A stretch of 64,000 nt of DNA, taken from NCBI RefSeq assembly GCF_900116285.1, contig NZ_FPAJ01000001.1:372001-436000 (forward strand), given 5' to 3'. Position 1 is the stretch's first letter. Each line of letters begins with the position of its first letter. Both the position numbers and the translations under genes were made by a program. Of the stretch, positions 26,343-35,458 are shown in pieces. Under the pieces are notes generated by a model. It did not search any database. It was not told where the DNA came from and was given only the letters and a program-made list of their open reading frames with translations. Source of the stretch: Sulfitobacter marinus (lineage in GTDB: Bacteria; Pseudomonadota; Alphaproteobacteria; Rhodobacterales; Rhodobacteraceae).

Positions 26343-27687
26343 CGCCCAAGTTGTTTTCAAGCCAATGTTCAAGCCAGTGGATGTTGTAATCCCCTGTCAG
26401 CACATCTTTTTCTTCCAACAACGCGTGAAACAGCGGGATCGTGGTATCGACCCCGTCCACGATTAGCTCTCCCAAAGCGCGTTTCAGGCGGGCCAAGGCT
26501 TCGGGGCGGTCGCGGCCATGGACGATCAGTTTGCCGATCAAGCTGTCGTAGTAGGGCGGGATCGAATAGCCGTCATACAGCGCGCTATCCATCCGCACAC
26601 CAAGACCGCCGGGTGCATGGTACTGCGTGATTTTACCCGGGCAGGGCGAGAAGTTAGGCAGTTTTTCCGCGTTAATCCGCACTTCGATCGCGTGACCGTT
26701 GATCTTAAGGTCTTCTTGGGTGAACGACATGTCCATGCCGGACGCGACGCGGATTTGTTCGCGCACCAGATCAACGCCAAAGATGCCTTCGGTCACAGGG
26801 TGTTCGACCTGCAAACGTGTGTTCATCTCGATGAAATAGAATTCGCCGTTCTCGTACAGGAATTCGATTGTGCCGGCACCGATGTAATTGATGTTTGCCA
26901 TCGCATCGGCACAGACCTTACCAATGCGCGCACGCTCAGCTTCCGTGATCGAGGGGCCGGGGGCTTCCTCGAACACCTTTTGGTGGCGGCGTTGCAGCGA
27001 ACAATCGCGTTCACCCAAATGCACAGCGCGGCCTTTGCCATCACCAAACACCTGAATTTCGATGTGGCGCGGCGTGGTCAGGTATTTCTCGATGTAAACT
27101 TCGTCATTGCCAAAGTTCGATTTACCCTCGGCACGGGCCGTCATAAAGGCGCGTTCCATGTCAGCCGCAGTTTGCGCGACTTTCATGCCTTTGCCGCCAC
27201 CGCCAGCCGTGGCTTTGATGATGACGGGATAGCCGATTTCGTCACCGATACGCTTGGCTTCGTCAAGAGTCGCAACGCCGCCGTCAGAACCGGGCACACA
27301 GGGCACGCCCAGCTCTTTCATGGTGTCCTTTGCGGTGATCTTGTCGCCCATGATGCGGATATGCGCAGCTGTGGGGCCAATAAAGGTCAGGCCATGGTCT
27401 TCGATGATCTGAACAAAGCCCGCATTTTCAGACAAAAAACCATAACCGGGGTGAATCGCCTCGGCACCTGTAATCTCGCAGGCGGCGATGATCGATGGGA
27501 TCGACAGATAGGATTGCTGCGAGGACGGCGGGCCGATGCAGACAGATTCGTCGGCCATGCGCACATGCATTGCATCGCTGTCCGCGGTGGAATGTACCGC
27601 GACAGATACAATGCCCATTTCGCGCGCAGCGCGGATCACGCGTAACGCGATCTCGCCCCTGTTGGCGATAAGGATTTTCTTGAACAT
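26335..27687 (-). CDS. accC: acetyl-CoA carboxylase biotin carboxylase subunit
   Basis: ATP-grasp enzyme of 450 residues that carboxylates biotin on AccB, the first step of fatty acid synthesis. ILIANRGEIALRVIRAAREMG at the N-terminus, KATAGGGGKGMKVA for ATP, FIEMNTRLQVEHPVTE and the biotin-carboxylase C-domain are all present. It follows accB by 11 bp on the minus strand. Length and motifs are standard. Confidence 0.97.
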   Translation of the reverse strand: MFKKILIANRGEIALRVIRAAREMGIVSVAVHSTADSDAMHVRMADESVCIGPPSSQQSYLSIPSIIAACEITGAEAIHPGYGFLSENAGFVQIIEDHGLTFIGPTAAHIRIMGDKITAKDTMKELGVPCVPGSDGGVATLDEAKRIGDEIGYPVIIKATAGGGGKGMKVAQTAADMERAFMTARAEGKSNFGNDEVYIEKYLTTPRHIEIQVFGDGKGRAVHLGERDCSLQRRHQKVFEEAPGPSITEAERARIGKVCADAMANINYIGAGTIEFLYENGEFYFIEMNTRLQVEHPVTEGIFGVDLVREQIRVASGMDMSFTQEDLKINGHAIEVRINAEKLPNFSPCPGKITQYHAPGGLGVRMDSALYDGYSIPPYYDSLIGKLIVHGRDRPEALARLKRALGELIVDGVDTTIPLFHALLEEKDVLTGDYNIHWLEHWLENNLGDA

Positions 27688-27698
27688 GGGTTTACGCC

Positions 27699-28199
27699 TT
27701 ATGCCAGAATCACCAAAGGTGCGCCGAATTCGACAGCCGCACCATCTTCGACCAAGATACGCTTGACCGTGCCTGCATGGGGGGCGGGGATGTGGTTCAT
27801 CGTTTTCATGGCTTCGACGATCAGCAATGTGTCACCTTCGGCGACGGTGCTGCCAACGCTGATAAAGGCCGGTGCACCCGGTTCGGCTTGCATATAGATC
27901 GTGCCAACCATGGGCGACACAACCGCGCCGGGGTCGGAAGCAGGATCGGCATTGTCTGCTGCTGATGGGGCAGGGGCTGCCAAAGCCACAGGGGCGGCAG
28001 CGGCCGTCGGCGCGGGCGCAGCCACGGCCTGCTGGGCAGCGACGATCTGCTGAGGTGGTTTGCGGCTAACCCGCACATTCAGGCTATCATCTTCGGAATA
28101 ATCGCGCTTGACCTGAAGTTCGGTCAGGTCGTTTTCATTCAACAACTCGGCAAGTGCACGGATAAATGCCACATCTGCGTCATGGGTGTTTTTTGTCAT
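27699..28199 (-). CDS. accB: biotin carboxyl carrier protein
   Basis: Carrier protein of 166 residues. An N-terminal helix-rich part ([20 protein letters not shown]) is joined by an Ala/Pro-rich linker (about residues 60-95) to the biotinyl domain. The biotinylated lysine is Lys132 in EAMKTMNHI, where the usual AMKM reads AMKT. It starts the accB-accC-aat operon; the 149 bp upstream should hold the promoter. Confidence 0.96.
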   Translation of the reverse strand: MTKNTHDADVAFIRALAELLNENDLTELQVKRDYSEDDSLNVRVSRKPPQQIVAAQQAVAAPAPTAAAAPVALAAPAPSAADNADPASDPGAVVSPMVGTIYMQAEPGAPAFISVGSTVAEGDTLLIVEAMKTMNHIPAPHAGTVKRILVEDGAAVEFGAPLVILA

Positions 28200-28348
28200 T
28201 TTGTTCCTCAGCCAGTATATAACGCGGGGCTCGAATGCCTCAGCCCCAAAGCTGATGTCTTATAGGACATGGGCGCGGTTATGGAAAGCAACCAGTTGCC
28301 TATAGGGCAGCGGCTTGCCAAACTGCGGAAAACAAAGGGGCATTCACC

Positions 28349-29842
28349 ATGAATTTAGCGCAGTGGCTGGTGCGCAGTGCGCAGGCGGACGGGGACCGGC
28401 CCGCCTTGTTCTTTGGGGAAACACAGGTCGCAACCTATGCCGAATTTGATGCAGGCGCGCGGGCAGTGGCGGGGTGGTTACAGGCCCAAGGGGTGAAACC
28501 CGGCGATCGCGTTGCAATTTTTATGAAGAACACGCCGGAGTATCTGATCGTGTTTTACGGTATTTGGTACGCTGGGGCGGCCGTGGTGCCGATTAACGCC
28601 AAGCTACACAGCCGCGAGGCTGATTTTATCCTAAACGATTCCGGGGCAAAGCTGGTCTTTGTCAGCCCCAATCTGGCCGAAGGTCTGCGCCAGGATCACA
28701 GCATGCTGGTCGCCCCATCCCCGGCGTATCGCACGGTTTTGGCATCCGCACCTGTGGACGGCGTCGTGGATCGCGCCGCCGATGATCTGGCCTGGCTGTT
28801 CTACACCTCAGGCACCACGGGCAAGCCCAAGGGCGTGATCATCACCCATGGCATGGCCCTGTCCATGGCGCTTTGCTACGGCGTCGATGTGGATCAGGTC
28901 TCGGGGGAGGATACCGCGCTTTATGCCGCGCCGCTCAGCCACGGGGCGGGGTTGTACAATCTGATGCATGTGCAGGCGGGTGCACGGCATGTTTGTCCTG
29001 TTTCGGGCGGGTTTGATGTGCCCGAAATTCTGGATCTGGCAGAACATTTTGGCGGTGTGCATATGTTCGCGGCCCCCACGATGGTCAAACGGCTGACAGA
29101 CGGCGCGCGGGCATTGCGGCGCACTGGTAGGGGGCTGCGGACGATCGTTTATGCGGGCGGGCCGATGTATACCGCCGACATCATTGATGCGGTGGATCAT
29201 TTTGGCCCGGTGTTCGTGCAGATTTACGGGCAGGGCGAATGCCCGATGGGGATCACGGCACTGCCCCGCGCCAGCGTCTCAGATCGCAGTCATCCCAATT
29301 GGCGGGGCAGGCTGGGGTCCGTTGGCCGCGCGCAGGCCGCGGTTGAGGTGCGGATTGGTGACGCTAACGGCAGGCCAGTTGCAAATGGTGTGGCGGGCGA
29401 GATTATGGTGCGTGGGCAGACCGTTATGCCGGGCTATTGGAAAAATCCAGCCGCCACCGAGGCAACGCTGAAAGACGGCTGGCTGATGACAGGGGATGTG
29501 GGGATGATGGACGCCGAAGGCTTCGTGACCCTGCAAGACCGCAGCAAGGATGTGATCATCACCGGCGGATCTAACGTCTATCCCCGCGAGGTCGAGGAAG
29601 TCTTGTTGGAACATGATGGGGTGAGCGAAGCCTCGGTCATCGGGCGCGCGCATCCCGATTGGGGCGAGGAAGTCGTGGCGTTCATTGTAGGGCAGGTGCC
29701 GGAGGCGGAGCTGGATGCGCTGTGCCTCAGCCGCATTGCGCGGTTCAAGCGTCCCAAGAGCTATATCAGGGTCGAGAGCTTGCCGAAGAATAACTACGGC
29801 AAAGTGCTCAAGACCGAGCTGAGGTTACTGCTAGCGGAGTAG
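28349..29842 (+). CDS. acyl-CoA ligase, AMP-dependent synthetase family
   Basis: Adenylate-forming enzyme of 497 residues, shorter than acetyl-CoA synthetase and of the medium/long-chain or coumarate-ligase type. It has FYTSGTTGKPKGVIITHG near residue 152, IYGQGECPMGI, GWLMTGDVGMMDAEGFV, DVIITGGSNVYPREVEE and the C-terminal catalytic lysine in NNYGKVLKTELR. It converges on a LIV-type transporter operon that lies opposite a fatty-acyl-CoA-type regulator, so it may activate the imported carboxylic acid. Substrate unknown. Confidence 0.87.
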   Translation: MNLAQWLVRSAQADGDRPALFFGETQVATYAEFDAGARAVAGWLQAQGVKPGDRVAIFMKNTPEYLIVFYGIWYAGAAVVPINAKLHSREADFILNDSGAKLVFVSPNLAEGLRQDHSMLVAPSPAYRTVLASAPVDGVVDRAADDLAWLFYTSGTTGKPKGVIITHGMALSMALCYGVDVDQVSGEDTALYAAPLSHGAGLYNLMHVQAGARHVCPVSGGFDVPEILDLAEHFGGVHMFAAPTMVKRLTDGARALRRTGRGLRTIVYAGGPMYTADIIDAVDHFGPVFVQIYGQGECPMGITALPRASVSDRSHPNWRGRLGSVGRAQAAVEVRIGDANGRPVANGVAGEIMVRGQTVMPGYWKNPAATEATLKDGWLMTGDVGMMDAEGFVTLQDRSKDVIITGGSNVYPREVEEVLLEHDGVSEASVIGRAHPDWGEEVVAFIVGQVPEAELDALCLSRIARFKRPKSYIRVESLPKNNYGKVLKTELRLLLAE

Positions 29843-29856
29843 GGCCGCAGCGGGGG

Positions 29857-29902
29857 CGGAAAGTTTCAAATTTTCCGGGCCGGAATTTTTGAAAAATCCC
29901 GC
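29857..29902. repeat. double-hairpin palindromic element, copy A
   Basis: Two adjacent A+T-cored palindromes (GGAAAGTTTCAAATTTTCC and GGAATTTTTGAAAAATCCC) joined by GGGCC-like bases. Its reverse complement closely matches the element at 45066-45108. Both lie between the 3' ends of convergent genes, here the CoA ligase and livF-type genes. It may terminate transcription from both sides. Confidence 0.7.
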
Positions 29903-29922
29903 GCCCCCCGCTGCTGTTGGTT

Positions 29923-30678
29923 TTAGATGGCGAGGTATTCCGCGCGCAGTTCGGCGTTGTTCAACACCTCTTCGGCGGTGCCGTCAAATACGACGCTGCC
30001 CGTGTCCATAATCACGGCACGGTCCGCAAGTTTCAGGGCACGCACGGCGTTTTGTTCAACCAGAATGGTGGTAATCCCTTGGGATTTGATCAAGGCCAGC
30101 GTCTTTTCAATCTCGTCCACGATCACAGGGGCCAGACCCTCATAGGGTTCATCCAGCAGCAACACCTTGATGTCACGGGCCAGGGCGCGGGCGATGGCCA
30201 GCATCTGCTGCTCGCCCCCTGACAAGGTCACACCTTCTTGTTTGCGGCGTTCTTTGAGGCGGGGGAACAGTTCGTATATGCGGTCCAGCGACCAGCCGAT
30301 GGGCGGGGCGATCTGGGCAAGCTGCAGGTTCTCCTCGACCGTTAGTCCCGCGATGATACGGCGGTCTTCGGGAACCAGGGCCATTCCGGAGGCAGAGGCC
30401 TCGTGGCTGGCCATTTTGTGCAATGGCTGATGGTCCAACCAGACTTCGCCCTTGCGCAATTCGGGGTCACCGATCTGCGCAAGTGTCCGCAGGGTAGAGG
30501 TTTTTCCCGCCCCGTTGCGGCCCAGCAGGGCCAAAATTTCGCCCTCGTGCACGTTAAAGCTGACGCCTTGCACGATATAGCTTTCGCCATAGTAGGCGTG
30601 GATATCCCACACCGACAGATAGGCGGGGGCCGTCGAGGCGTGGTTGGCGTTTTTGGAAAAATCGGGGGTGGTGTTCAT
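29923..30678 (-). CDS. ABC transporter ATP-binding protein (LivF type), second system
   Basis: ATPase of 251 residues from ATG 30678; the open frame runs upstream but only as shadow of the LivG-type gene. Walker A GRNGAGKTSTLR, ALVPEDRRIIAGLTVEENL, signature LSGGEQQMLAIARALA and Walker B VLLLDEPYEGLAP are present, with switch LVEQNAVR. An N-terminal extension of about 20 residues (NTTPDFSKNANHAS) is unusual. It is last in the second LIV-type operon. Confidence 0.92.
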   Translation of the reverse strand: MNTTPDFSKNANHASTAPAYLSVWDIHAYYGESYIVQGVSFNVHEGEILALLGRNGAGKTSTLRTLAQIGDPELRKGEVWLDHQPLHKMASHEASASGMALVPEDRRIIAGLTVEENLQLAQIAPPIGWSLDRIYELFPRLKERRKQEGVTLSGGEQQMLAIARALARDIKVLLLDEPYEGLAPVIVDEIEKTLALIKSQGITTILVEQNAVRALKLADRAVIMDTGSVVFDGTAEEVLNNAELRAEYLAI

Positions 30679-30721
30679 AGCTTTATCCTTACGAGAGGTG
30701 CGGGGGCGGCCCCGCCCTTCA

Positions 30722-31486
30722 TCATGCAGCGACCTGGGTTTCGCCCAGATACGCTTCGCGGACCTTGGGGTGGCCTTTGATGTTATCGGGTGTGTCTTCG
30801 ACCAAGGGGGTGCCTTGGGCCAGTACCGTGATCCGCTCGGCCAGTGAGAACACCACATGCATGTCATGTTCGATGATGGCGATGGTGATGTCGCGTTCCT
30901 CTTTGATTTGCTTGAGCAGATCAATGGTGTTGTTGGTGTCGGCGCGCGCCATGCCGGCGGTCGGTTCGTCCAGCAGCAAAAGCCGAGGGTCTTGGGCCAG
31001 ACACATTGCGATCTCAAGCCGGCGTTTGTCACCGCGCGACATGGCCGCCGCATGCATGTGACGTTTGTCGGCCAGCTTCATCTCAACCAGCATTTCTTCG
31101 GCCTTGTCCATGACATCGCGTTGGCTGCCGACCGAGCTGTAGCCGTTCATCGCAAACGCGCCGTCACGTTTGGCAAAGCAGGGGATCAGCATGTTTTCCT
31201 GCACGCTGAGATCGTCAAAAATCTCGGGGGTTTGGAAAACGCGCGAAATGCCCATCTGGTTGATTTCATAGGGTTTACGCCCCAGCACAGATTGCCCGTC
31301 GAACATGACCGAACCGGTGTCCGGGATCAGTTTGCCAACCAGAACATTCAGCAGCGTGGACTTGCCTGCGCCGTTCGGCCCGATGATGGCATGCACTGTT
31401 TTCTCAGCCACATTGAGGTTCACATTCCCGAGGGCTTGCAGACCGCCAAAGCGCTTGTTGACGTTTTTGATTTCAAGAATATTCAT
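30722..31486 (-). CDS. ABC transporter ATP-binding protein (LivG type), second system
   Basis: ATPase of 254 residues. Walker A GPNGAGKSTLLNVL, signature SRGDKRRLEIAMCLAQ (divergent from LSGG, as in many LivG proteins), Walker B LLLLDEPTAGMA and switch IIEHDMHVV. MGISRVFQTPEIFDDLSVQENML is the family Q-loop region. It lies 12 bp after the LivM-type gene and 43 bp before the LivF-type gene. Confidence 0.92.
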   Translation of the reverse strand: MNILEIKNVNKRFGGLQALGNVNLNVAEKTVHAIIGPNGAGKSTLLNVLVGKLIPDTGSVMFDGQSVLGRKPYEINQMGISRVFQTPEIFDDLSVQENMLIPCFAKRDGAFAMNGYSSVGSQRDVMDKAEEMLVEMKLADKRHMHAAAMSRGDKRRLEIAMCLAQDPRLLLLDEPTAGMARADTNNTIDLLKQIKEERDITIAIIEHDMHVVFSLAERITVLAQGTPLVEDTPDNIKGHPKVREAYLGETQVAA

Positions 31487-31498
31487 CGCGTCCGCTCC

Positions 31499-32701
31499 TT
31501 ATTCTGCAGGTGTTGTTGTGGTGCCGTCAGGCGATTTAGGATCCGCCTTCTTGCGTTTAAACAAGTTGCCGATGCGTTGACCGCCTTCGACCAAACCGCC
31601 GGGCAGAAAGATCACGACCAGCATGAACAGCAGGCCCAATGTCAGGTGCCAGCCTTTGCCCACAAAGGGGTGGATGATCGTGACCATAAAGTTTTCGATG
31701 CCGTCGGGCATGAAGGAAAACCAGCCATGCAGAACGTTGTCGTTGATCTTGGAGACGATGTTTTCCATGTACTTGATGAAACCCGCACCCAGGATCGGCC
31801 CGATAAGCGTACCTGCACCGCCAAGGATCGTCATCAACACGACCTCGCCCGAGGCTGTCCAGAACATGCGTTCCGCGCCCACTTGGGTGTCCATCGCCAC
31901 CAACAGCCCACCCGCAAGACCAGCATACATGCCCGAGATCACAAAGGCCGCCAGCGTATAGGGTTTGGAGTTGAGGCCGGTATAGTTCATCCGCTGCTGG
32001 TTTGACTTCACAGCGCGCAGCATCATGCCAAGCGGCGACCGGAAGATGCGGATCGACAGGTAAAAGGCGACCAGCATGATGGCAGCGGCGATGTAATAGC
32101 CCGCGTTAAAGGTAAACACCCAGTCGCCCAATTGCAGCTGTGTGCTGGCCTTCATGTCGAGGCCAAACAGATTGGCACGCGGCGACTGACCGGCGGGCAG
32201 GGCCCCGTCCAGAATACGTGGATCGGTATGCTTGGGCTGAAGCCCGGTTTCACCACCGGTGATTGGCGTCAGAACCGAATAAGCCAGCGCATAGGACATT
32301 TGTGCAAAGGCCAAGGTCAGGATCGAGAAATAGATGCCCGAGCGGCGCAATGAAATCCACCCCACCAGCAGCGAGAACAAGCCCGCCACCAACACCGATA
32401 CCATGATCGCAGGGATCACATTCATCGTCAGCAGCTTCATCATCCAGATTGCGGCATAGGATCCGACACCCAGAAAGGCCGCGTGACCAAAGCTGAGATA
32501 GCCGGTCAGGCCGAACAGAATGTTAAAGCCGATGGCAAAGATGCCAAAGATTACCAGACGTTGCATCAAGTCAGGATAGCCCCCGTTGAACTGCGCCATG
32601 GCAGACCCTTCGGGAAAGGGATTCAGGATGAAGGGGGCGAAGAGGCACAGCAGTGCCACAACAAAGAGGAGGCCCGCGTCTCTTTTTGATAGTCCAAACA
32701 T
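31499..32701 (-). CDS. branched-chain amino acid ABC transporter permease (LivM type), second system
   Basis: Permease of 400 residues, longer than the first-system homologue. [23 protein letters not shown] and [22 protein letters not shown] are LivM signatures. About ten hydrophobic segments are seen, and a charged C-terminal tail ([15 protein letters not shown]). An extra periplasmic insertion around residues 150-195 ([19 protein letters not shown]) resembles urea/amide-type LivM proteins. Three bases separate it from the LivH-type gene. Confidence 0.9.
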   Translation of the reverse strand: MFGLSKRDAGLLFVVALLCLFAPFILNPFPEGSAMAQFNGGYPDLMQRLVIFGIFAIGFNILFGLTGYLSFGHAAFLGVGSYAAIWMMKLLTMNVIPAIMVSVLVAGLFSLLVGWISLRRSGIYFSILTLAFAQMSYALAYSVLTPITGGETGLQPKHTDPRILDGALPAGQSPRANLFGLDMKASTQLQLGDWVFTFNAGYYIAAAIMLVAFYLSIRIFRSPLGMMLRAVKSNQQRMNYTGLNSKPYTLAAFVISGMYAGLAGGLLVAMDTQVGAERMFWTASGEVVLMTILGGAGTLIGPILGAGFIKYMENIVSKINDNVLHGWFSFMPDGIENFMVTIIHPFVGKGWHLTLGLLFMLVVIFLPGGLVEGGQRIGNLFKRKKADPKSPDGTTTTPAE

Positions 32702-32704
32702 GGT

Positions 32705-33736
32705 TTATTCCTCCATCACGCCTTTGCGGCCCATCAGACCACGGGGACGCGTAAGCAAAATGATGATTGCAACAAGGTAGATGATGATCTGGTTGATGCC
32801 TGGGATCAGCTCTAGGATAGCCGACATCGAGGCAAAGCTTTCGAGGATACCAAGTAAGAAGCCCGCCAGCACAGCACCGGGCAGAGAGCCCATGCCGCCG
32901 ACAACGACCACAACAAAGCTAAGCACCAGAAAATCCATACCCATATGATAATTGGGCGAATTGATCGGCGCGTACATCACACCTGCCAGACCGGCCACGG
33001 CCGCAGCGATACCGAACATGATGGTGAACCGTTTATCGATGTTGATGCCCAGCAGGCCAACAGTTTCGCGGTCTGCCATACCGGCGCGCACGACCATCCC
33101 GAAGGTGGTGAATTGCAAGAAGGCGAACACGGCGCCGATGATCACAGCGGCAAAGCCAAAATAGACCAAGCGCCAGTAGGGATAGATGATAGTGTTGGGA
33201 TCAAAGCCCAGCATCGCGCCGAAATCAAACGAACCGGCGAATACCGCAGGGGCAGGCGTCGGGATCGGATTGGCACCGTAGAAGAATTTGATGACTTCTT
33301 GCAGCACGATCGCAAGGCCGAATGTCACCAGAATTTGGTCCGCATGCGGGCGCTTGTAGAAATGCTTGATCAGCCCACGCTCCATGATAAAGCCGATGGC
33401 GATCATGACCGGGACCGCAAAGAGGATCGACAGCGGGACGGCCCAATCAATGATCGCGTCACCTGTGGTTTGCCCAACGAATTCATGGATATACGGCACA
33501 TCGACTTTCATCGGGTTGCCCAGAAAATCCTTGCGCGTGTCGTCGATAATGGTGTGGCTGAGGGTTAGAAGCTTGCTAAAGGTCACGGCACAGAAGGCCC
33601 CGATCATGAACAATGCACCGTGGGCAAAGTTGACCACGCCCAAGGTGCCGAAAATCAGGGTCAGGCCCAAGGCAATCAGCGCATAGGCGGACCCCTTGTC
33701 TAGACCGTTCAATATTTGAAGAAGAATTGCGTCCAT
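32705..33736 (-). CDS. branched-chain amino acid ABC transporter permease (LivH type), second system
   Basis: Permease of 343 residues with LTLIFGTLGVVNFAHGALFMIGAF near the N-terminus and RAGMADRETVGLLGINIDKRF in the cytoplasmic loop. An insertion around residues 65-100 (DDTRKDFLGNPMKVDVPYIH) enlarges it over the first-system LivH. It follows the binding-protein gene after 127 bp that carry hairpins, so its expression may be stepped down. Confidence 0.9.
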   Translation of the reverse strand: MDAILLQILNGLDKGSAYALIALGLTLIFGTLGVVNFAHGALFMIGAFCAVTFSKLLTLSHTIIDDTRKDFLGNPMKVDVPYIHEFVGQTTGDAIIDWAVPLSILFAVPVMIAIGFIMERGLIKHFYKRPHADQILVTFGLAIVLQEVIKFFYGANPIPTPAPAVFAGSFDFGAMLGFDPNTIIYPYWRLVYFGFAAVIIGAVFAFLQFTTFGMVVRAGMADRETVGLLGINIDKRFTIMFGIAAAVAGLAGVMYAPINSPNYHMGMDFLVLSFVVVVVGGMGSLPGAVLAGFLLGILESFASMSAILELIPGINQIIIYLVAIIILLTRPRGLMGRKGVMEE

Positions 33737-33765
33737 GGTCTATCCCATCTGTCACACGTATTGCG

Positions 33766-33848
33766 CGCCCGAAATCGGGCGAGGTCGCTGTCGGTTGGTA
33801 CTGTTGTTTTTTGTGGTGCTGCGGGGCAGGCGGCGTGGCCCGCCCCGC
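33766..33848 (-). other. two intercistronic hairpins between binding-protein and permease genes
   Basis: CGCCCGA-aa-TCGGGCG at 33766-33781 and GCGGGGC paired with GCCCCGC at 33821-33848 lie in the 127-bp gap after the binding-protein stop. Neither has a clear T run on the minus strand. The layout mirrors the hairpin after the first-system binding-protein gene. Confidence 0.55.
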
Positions 33849-33863
33849 AAGTTTTTGGTGCGA

Positions 33864-35228
33864 TTATGCGCCAGCGTTACATGAACCCAGGCTACCGCCT
33901 GCGAACTGTTCGTGATCGGGTGCATATGTCACCTGATCGGCTGGCGTAACTTCTACGATTTCCACCAGATCGTATTCGTTTTCTGGGTTTTCTTTACCCT
34001 TCACAACGACAACGTCCTTAAAGCACTGGTGGTCATCCGCGCGGTACAATGTTGGACCGTTGCCCATACCGTCGAATTCAAAGCCTTCCAACGCTTCGAC
34101 AACCGCACATGGGTTGAACGAACCGGCGCGTGTAACCGCGTCAGCATAAAGCATGGTCTGCACATAGCATGTGTGCGCGGCCTGCGATGGTGGGAAGCCG
34201 TATTTGGTGCCGAACGACTGAACAAAGGCGTTTGTACCAGAATAGCGCGAACCCAATTGGTCTTCGAGCTTCCAGTCCCAGTTTTGCGAACCAAGAATGC
34301 CTTTGATGTTGGCACCCGCACCGCGGGCCATCAGCTCGGAGTAGAGCGGCACAACGATTTCGAACTTCTTGCCGTTCACCATCTTGTCGCGCAGGCCGAA
34401 CTGAACCGCGTTGGTCAACGAGTTCACCATGTTCCCGCCGTAGTGGTTCAGAACCAGAACGTCGGCACCGGATTGCAGAACAGGCGCAATATAGGCTGAG
34501 AAGTCGGTTTGCGTCAGCGGTGTTTTAACCGCGTTCACAGTTTCCCAACCAAAGGCTTCGGTCGAGGAACGAACGGCTTCTTCTGTGGTGTAACCCCAGT
34601 TGTAGTCGGCGGTCAGGTGATAGGCCTTGCGGTCTTTGCCGTATTCATTGGCAAGGATCGGCGCGAGGGCGGCACCGGACATGTAGGAGTTAAAGAAGTG
34701 GCGGAAACCGTTGGCCCGCTTGTCTTTACCCGTCGTGTCGTTGGCGTGGGTCAGACCCGCCATAAAGATAACGCCGGCCTCTTGGCACAGCGCCTGAACG
34801 GCCACAGCCACACCGGAGGACGAACCGCCGGAGATCATGACGGCGCCGTCTTTTTCGATCATCGACTTTGCAGAAGCGCGCGCCGCGTCAGATTTTGTTT
34901 GCGTGTCGCCGGTTACATACTCGACTTTCTTGCCCAGGATGCCCGTGCCGTTCAGCGCTTTGGAGCTGAAGGTTTGCATCATGCCGCCGTCGCCGCCACC
35001 GTTCAGGTGCTCGACAGCCAGCTCGAATGCACGCAGCTCGTCTGCGCCTTCGTCCGCGTAGGGACCGGACTGTGGTACGTTAAAGCCCAGCGTGACCGTG
35101 TCGCCTTGTGGGGCGTTGGTATATCCGGCATGCGATGCCGCGCTTAGATACGTCGGCAGCGCAAGGCCAGCACCGGCTGCGGCGCTCGTCTTGATCAGAC
35201 CACGACGTGTCAAATTAGAAAATGACAT
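33864..35228 (-). CDS. LIV-type ABC transporter substrate-binding protein, second system
   Basis: Periplasmic binding protein of 454 residues with a twin-arginine-like signal (TRRGLIKTSAAAGAGLALP) and GGGAGGAAT as ribosome site. The binding domain begins DTVTLGFNVPQSGPYADEGADEL and includes ISGGSSSGVAVAVQALCQEAGV and YNWGYTTEEAVRSSTEAFGW. It is larger than amino-acid-binding LivK and similar in size to amide/urea or short-chain-acid binders. It heads the minus-strand operon; the opposite-strand ScfR-type gene suggests an organic acid substrate (inference). Confidence 0.87.
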   Translation of the reverse strand: MSFSNLTRRGLIKTSAAAGAGLALPTYLSAASHAGYTNAPQGDTVTLGFNVPQSGPYADEGADELRAFELAVEHLNGGGDGGMMQTFSSKALNGTGILGKKVEYVTGDTQTKSDAARASAKSMIEKDGAVMISGGSSSGVAVAVQALCQEAGVIFMAGLTHANDTTGKDKRANGFRHFFNSYMSGAALAPILANEYGKDRKAYHLTADYNWGYTTEEAVRSSTEAFGWETVNAVKTPLTQTDFSAYIAPVLQSGADVLVLNHYGGNMVNSLTNAVQFGLRDKMVNGKKFEIVVPLYSELMARGAGANIKGILGSQNWDWKLEDQLGSRYSGTNAFVQSFGTKYGFPPSQAAHTCYVQTMLYADAVTRAGSFNPCAVVEALEGFEFDGMGNGPTLYRADDHQCFKDVVVVKGKENPENEYDLVEIVEVTPADQVTYAPDHEQFAGGSLGSCNAGA

Positions 35229-35356
35229 ATAATTCCTCCCAATTGTTGAAACCGCGTCATGAATATTTTTTCATGTACACAATGCACAAAGGTGCAAAGA
35301 CGATATGAGGGGAATATTGAAAACCGATCAATAACCCCCTTGATAAAAACGGTTAT

Positions 35357-35376
35357 TCTGTAAATATATTCGCAAA
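35357..35376. promoter_or_regulatory. candidate ScfR/PccR-type operator
   Basis: TCTGTAAA-TATA-TTCGCAAA matches 13 of 16 positions of the TTTGCAAA-N4-TTTGCAAA pattern that I recall for the Rhodobacter sphaeroides PccR regulator. A further TTTGTAAA lies at 35389-35396. It sits in the 230-bp divergent region between the binding-protein operon and the regulator. Confidence 0.5.
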
Positions 35377-35458
35377 GAAGTGACGGAGTTTGTAAATTTC
35401 ATGATGTTGCATCGCAGAAAGCCGTTGGAATCGCGCAGTAAAATGGGGGCGGGTAATC

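Noticed and set aside
26518-27645. Plus-strand frame of 375 codons opposite accC
   Set aside because: Antisense shadow; accC is complete with all biotin carboxylase motifs.
30857-32005. Plus-strand frame of 382 codons opposite livG and livM type genes
   Set aside because: Antisense shadow across a gene boundary, His/Gln-rich, no domain.
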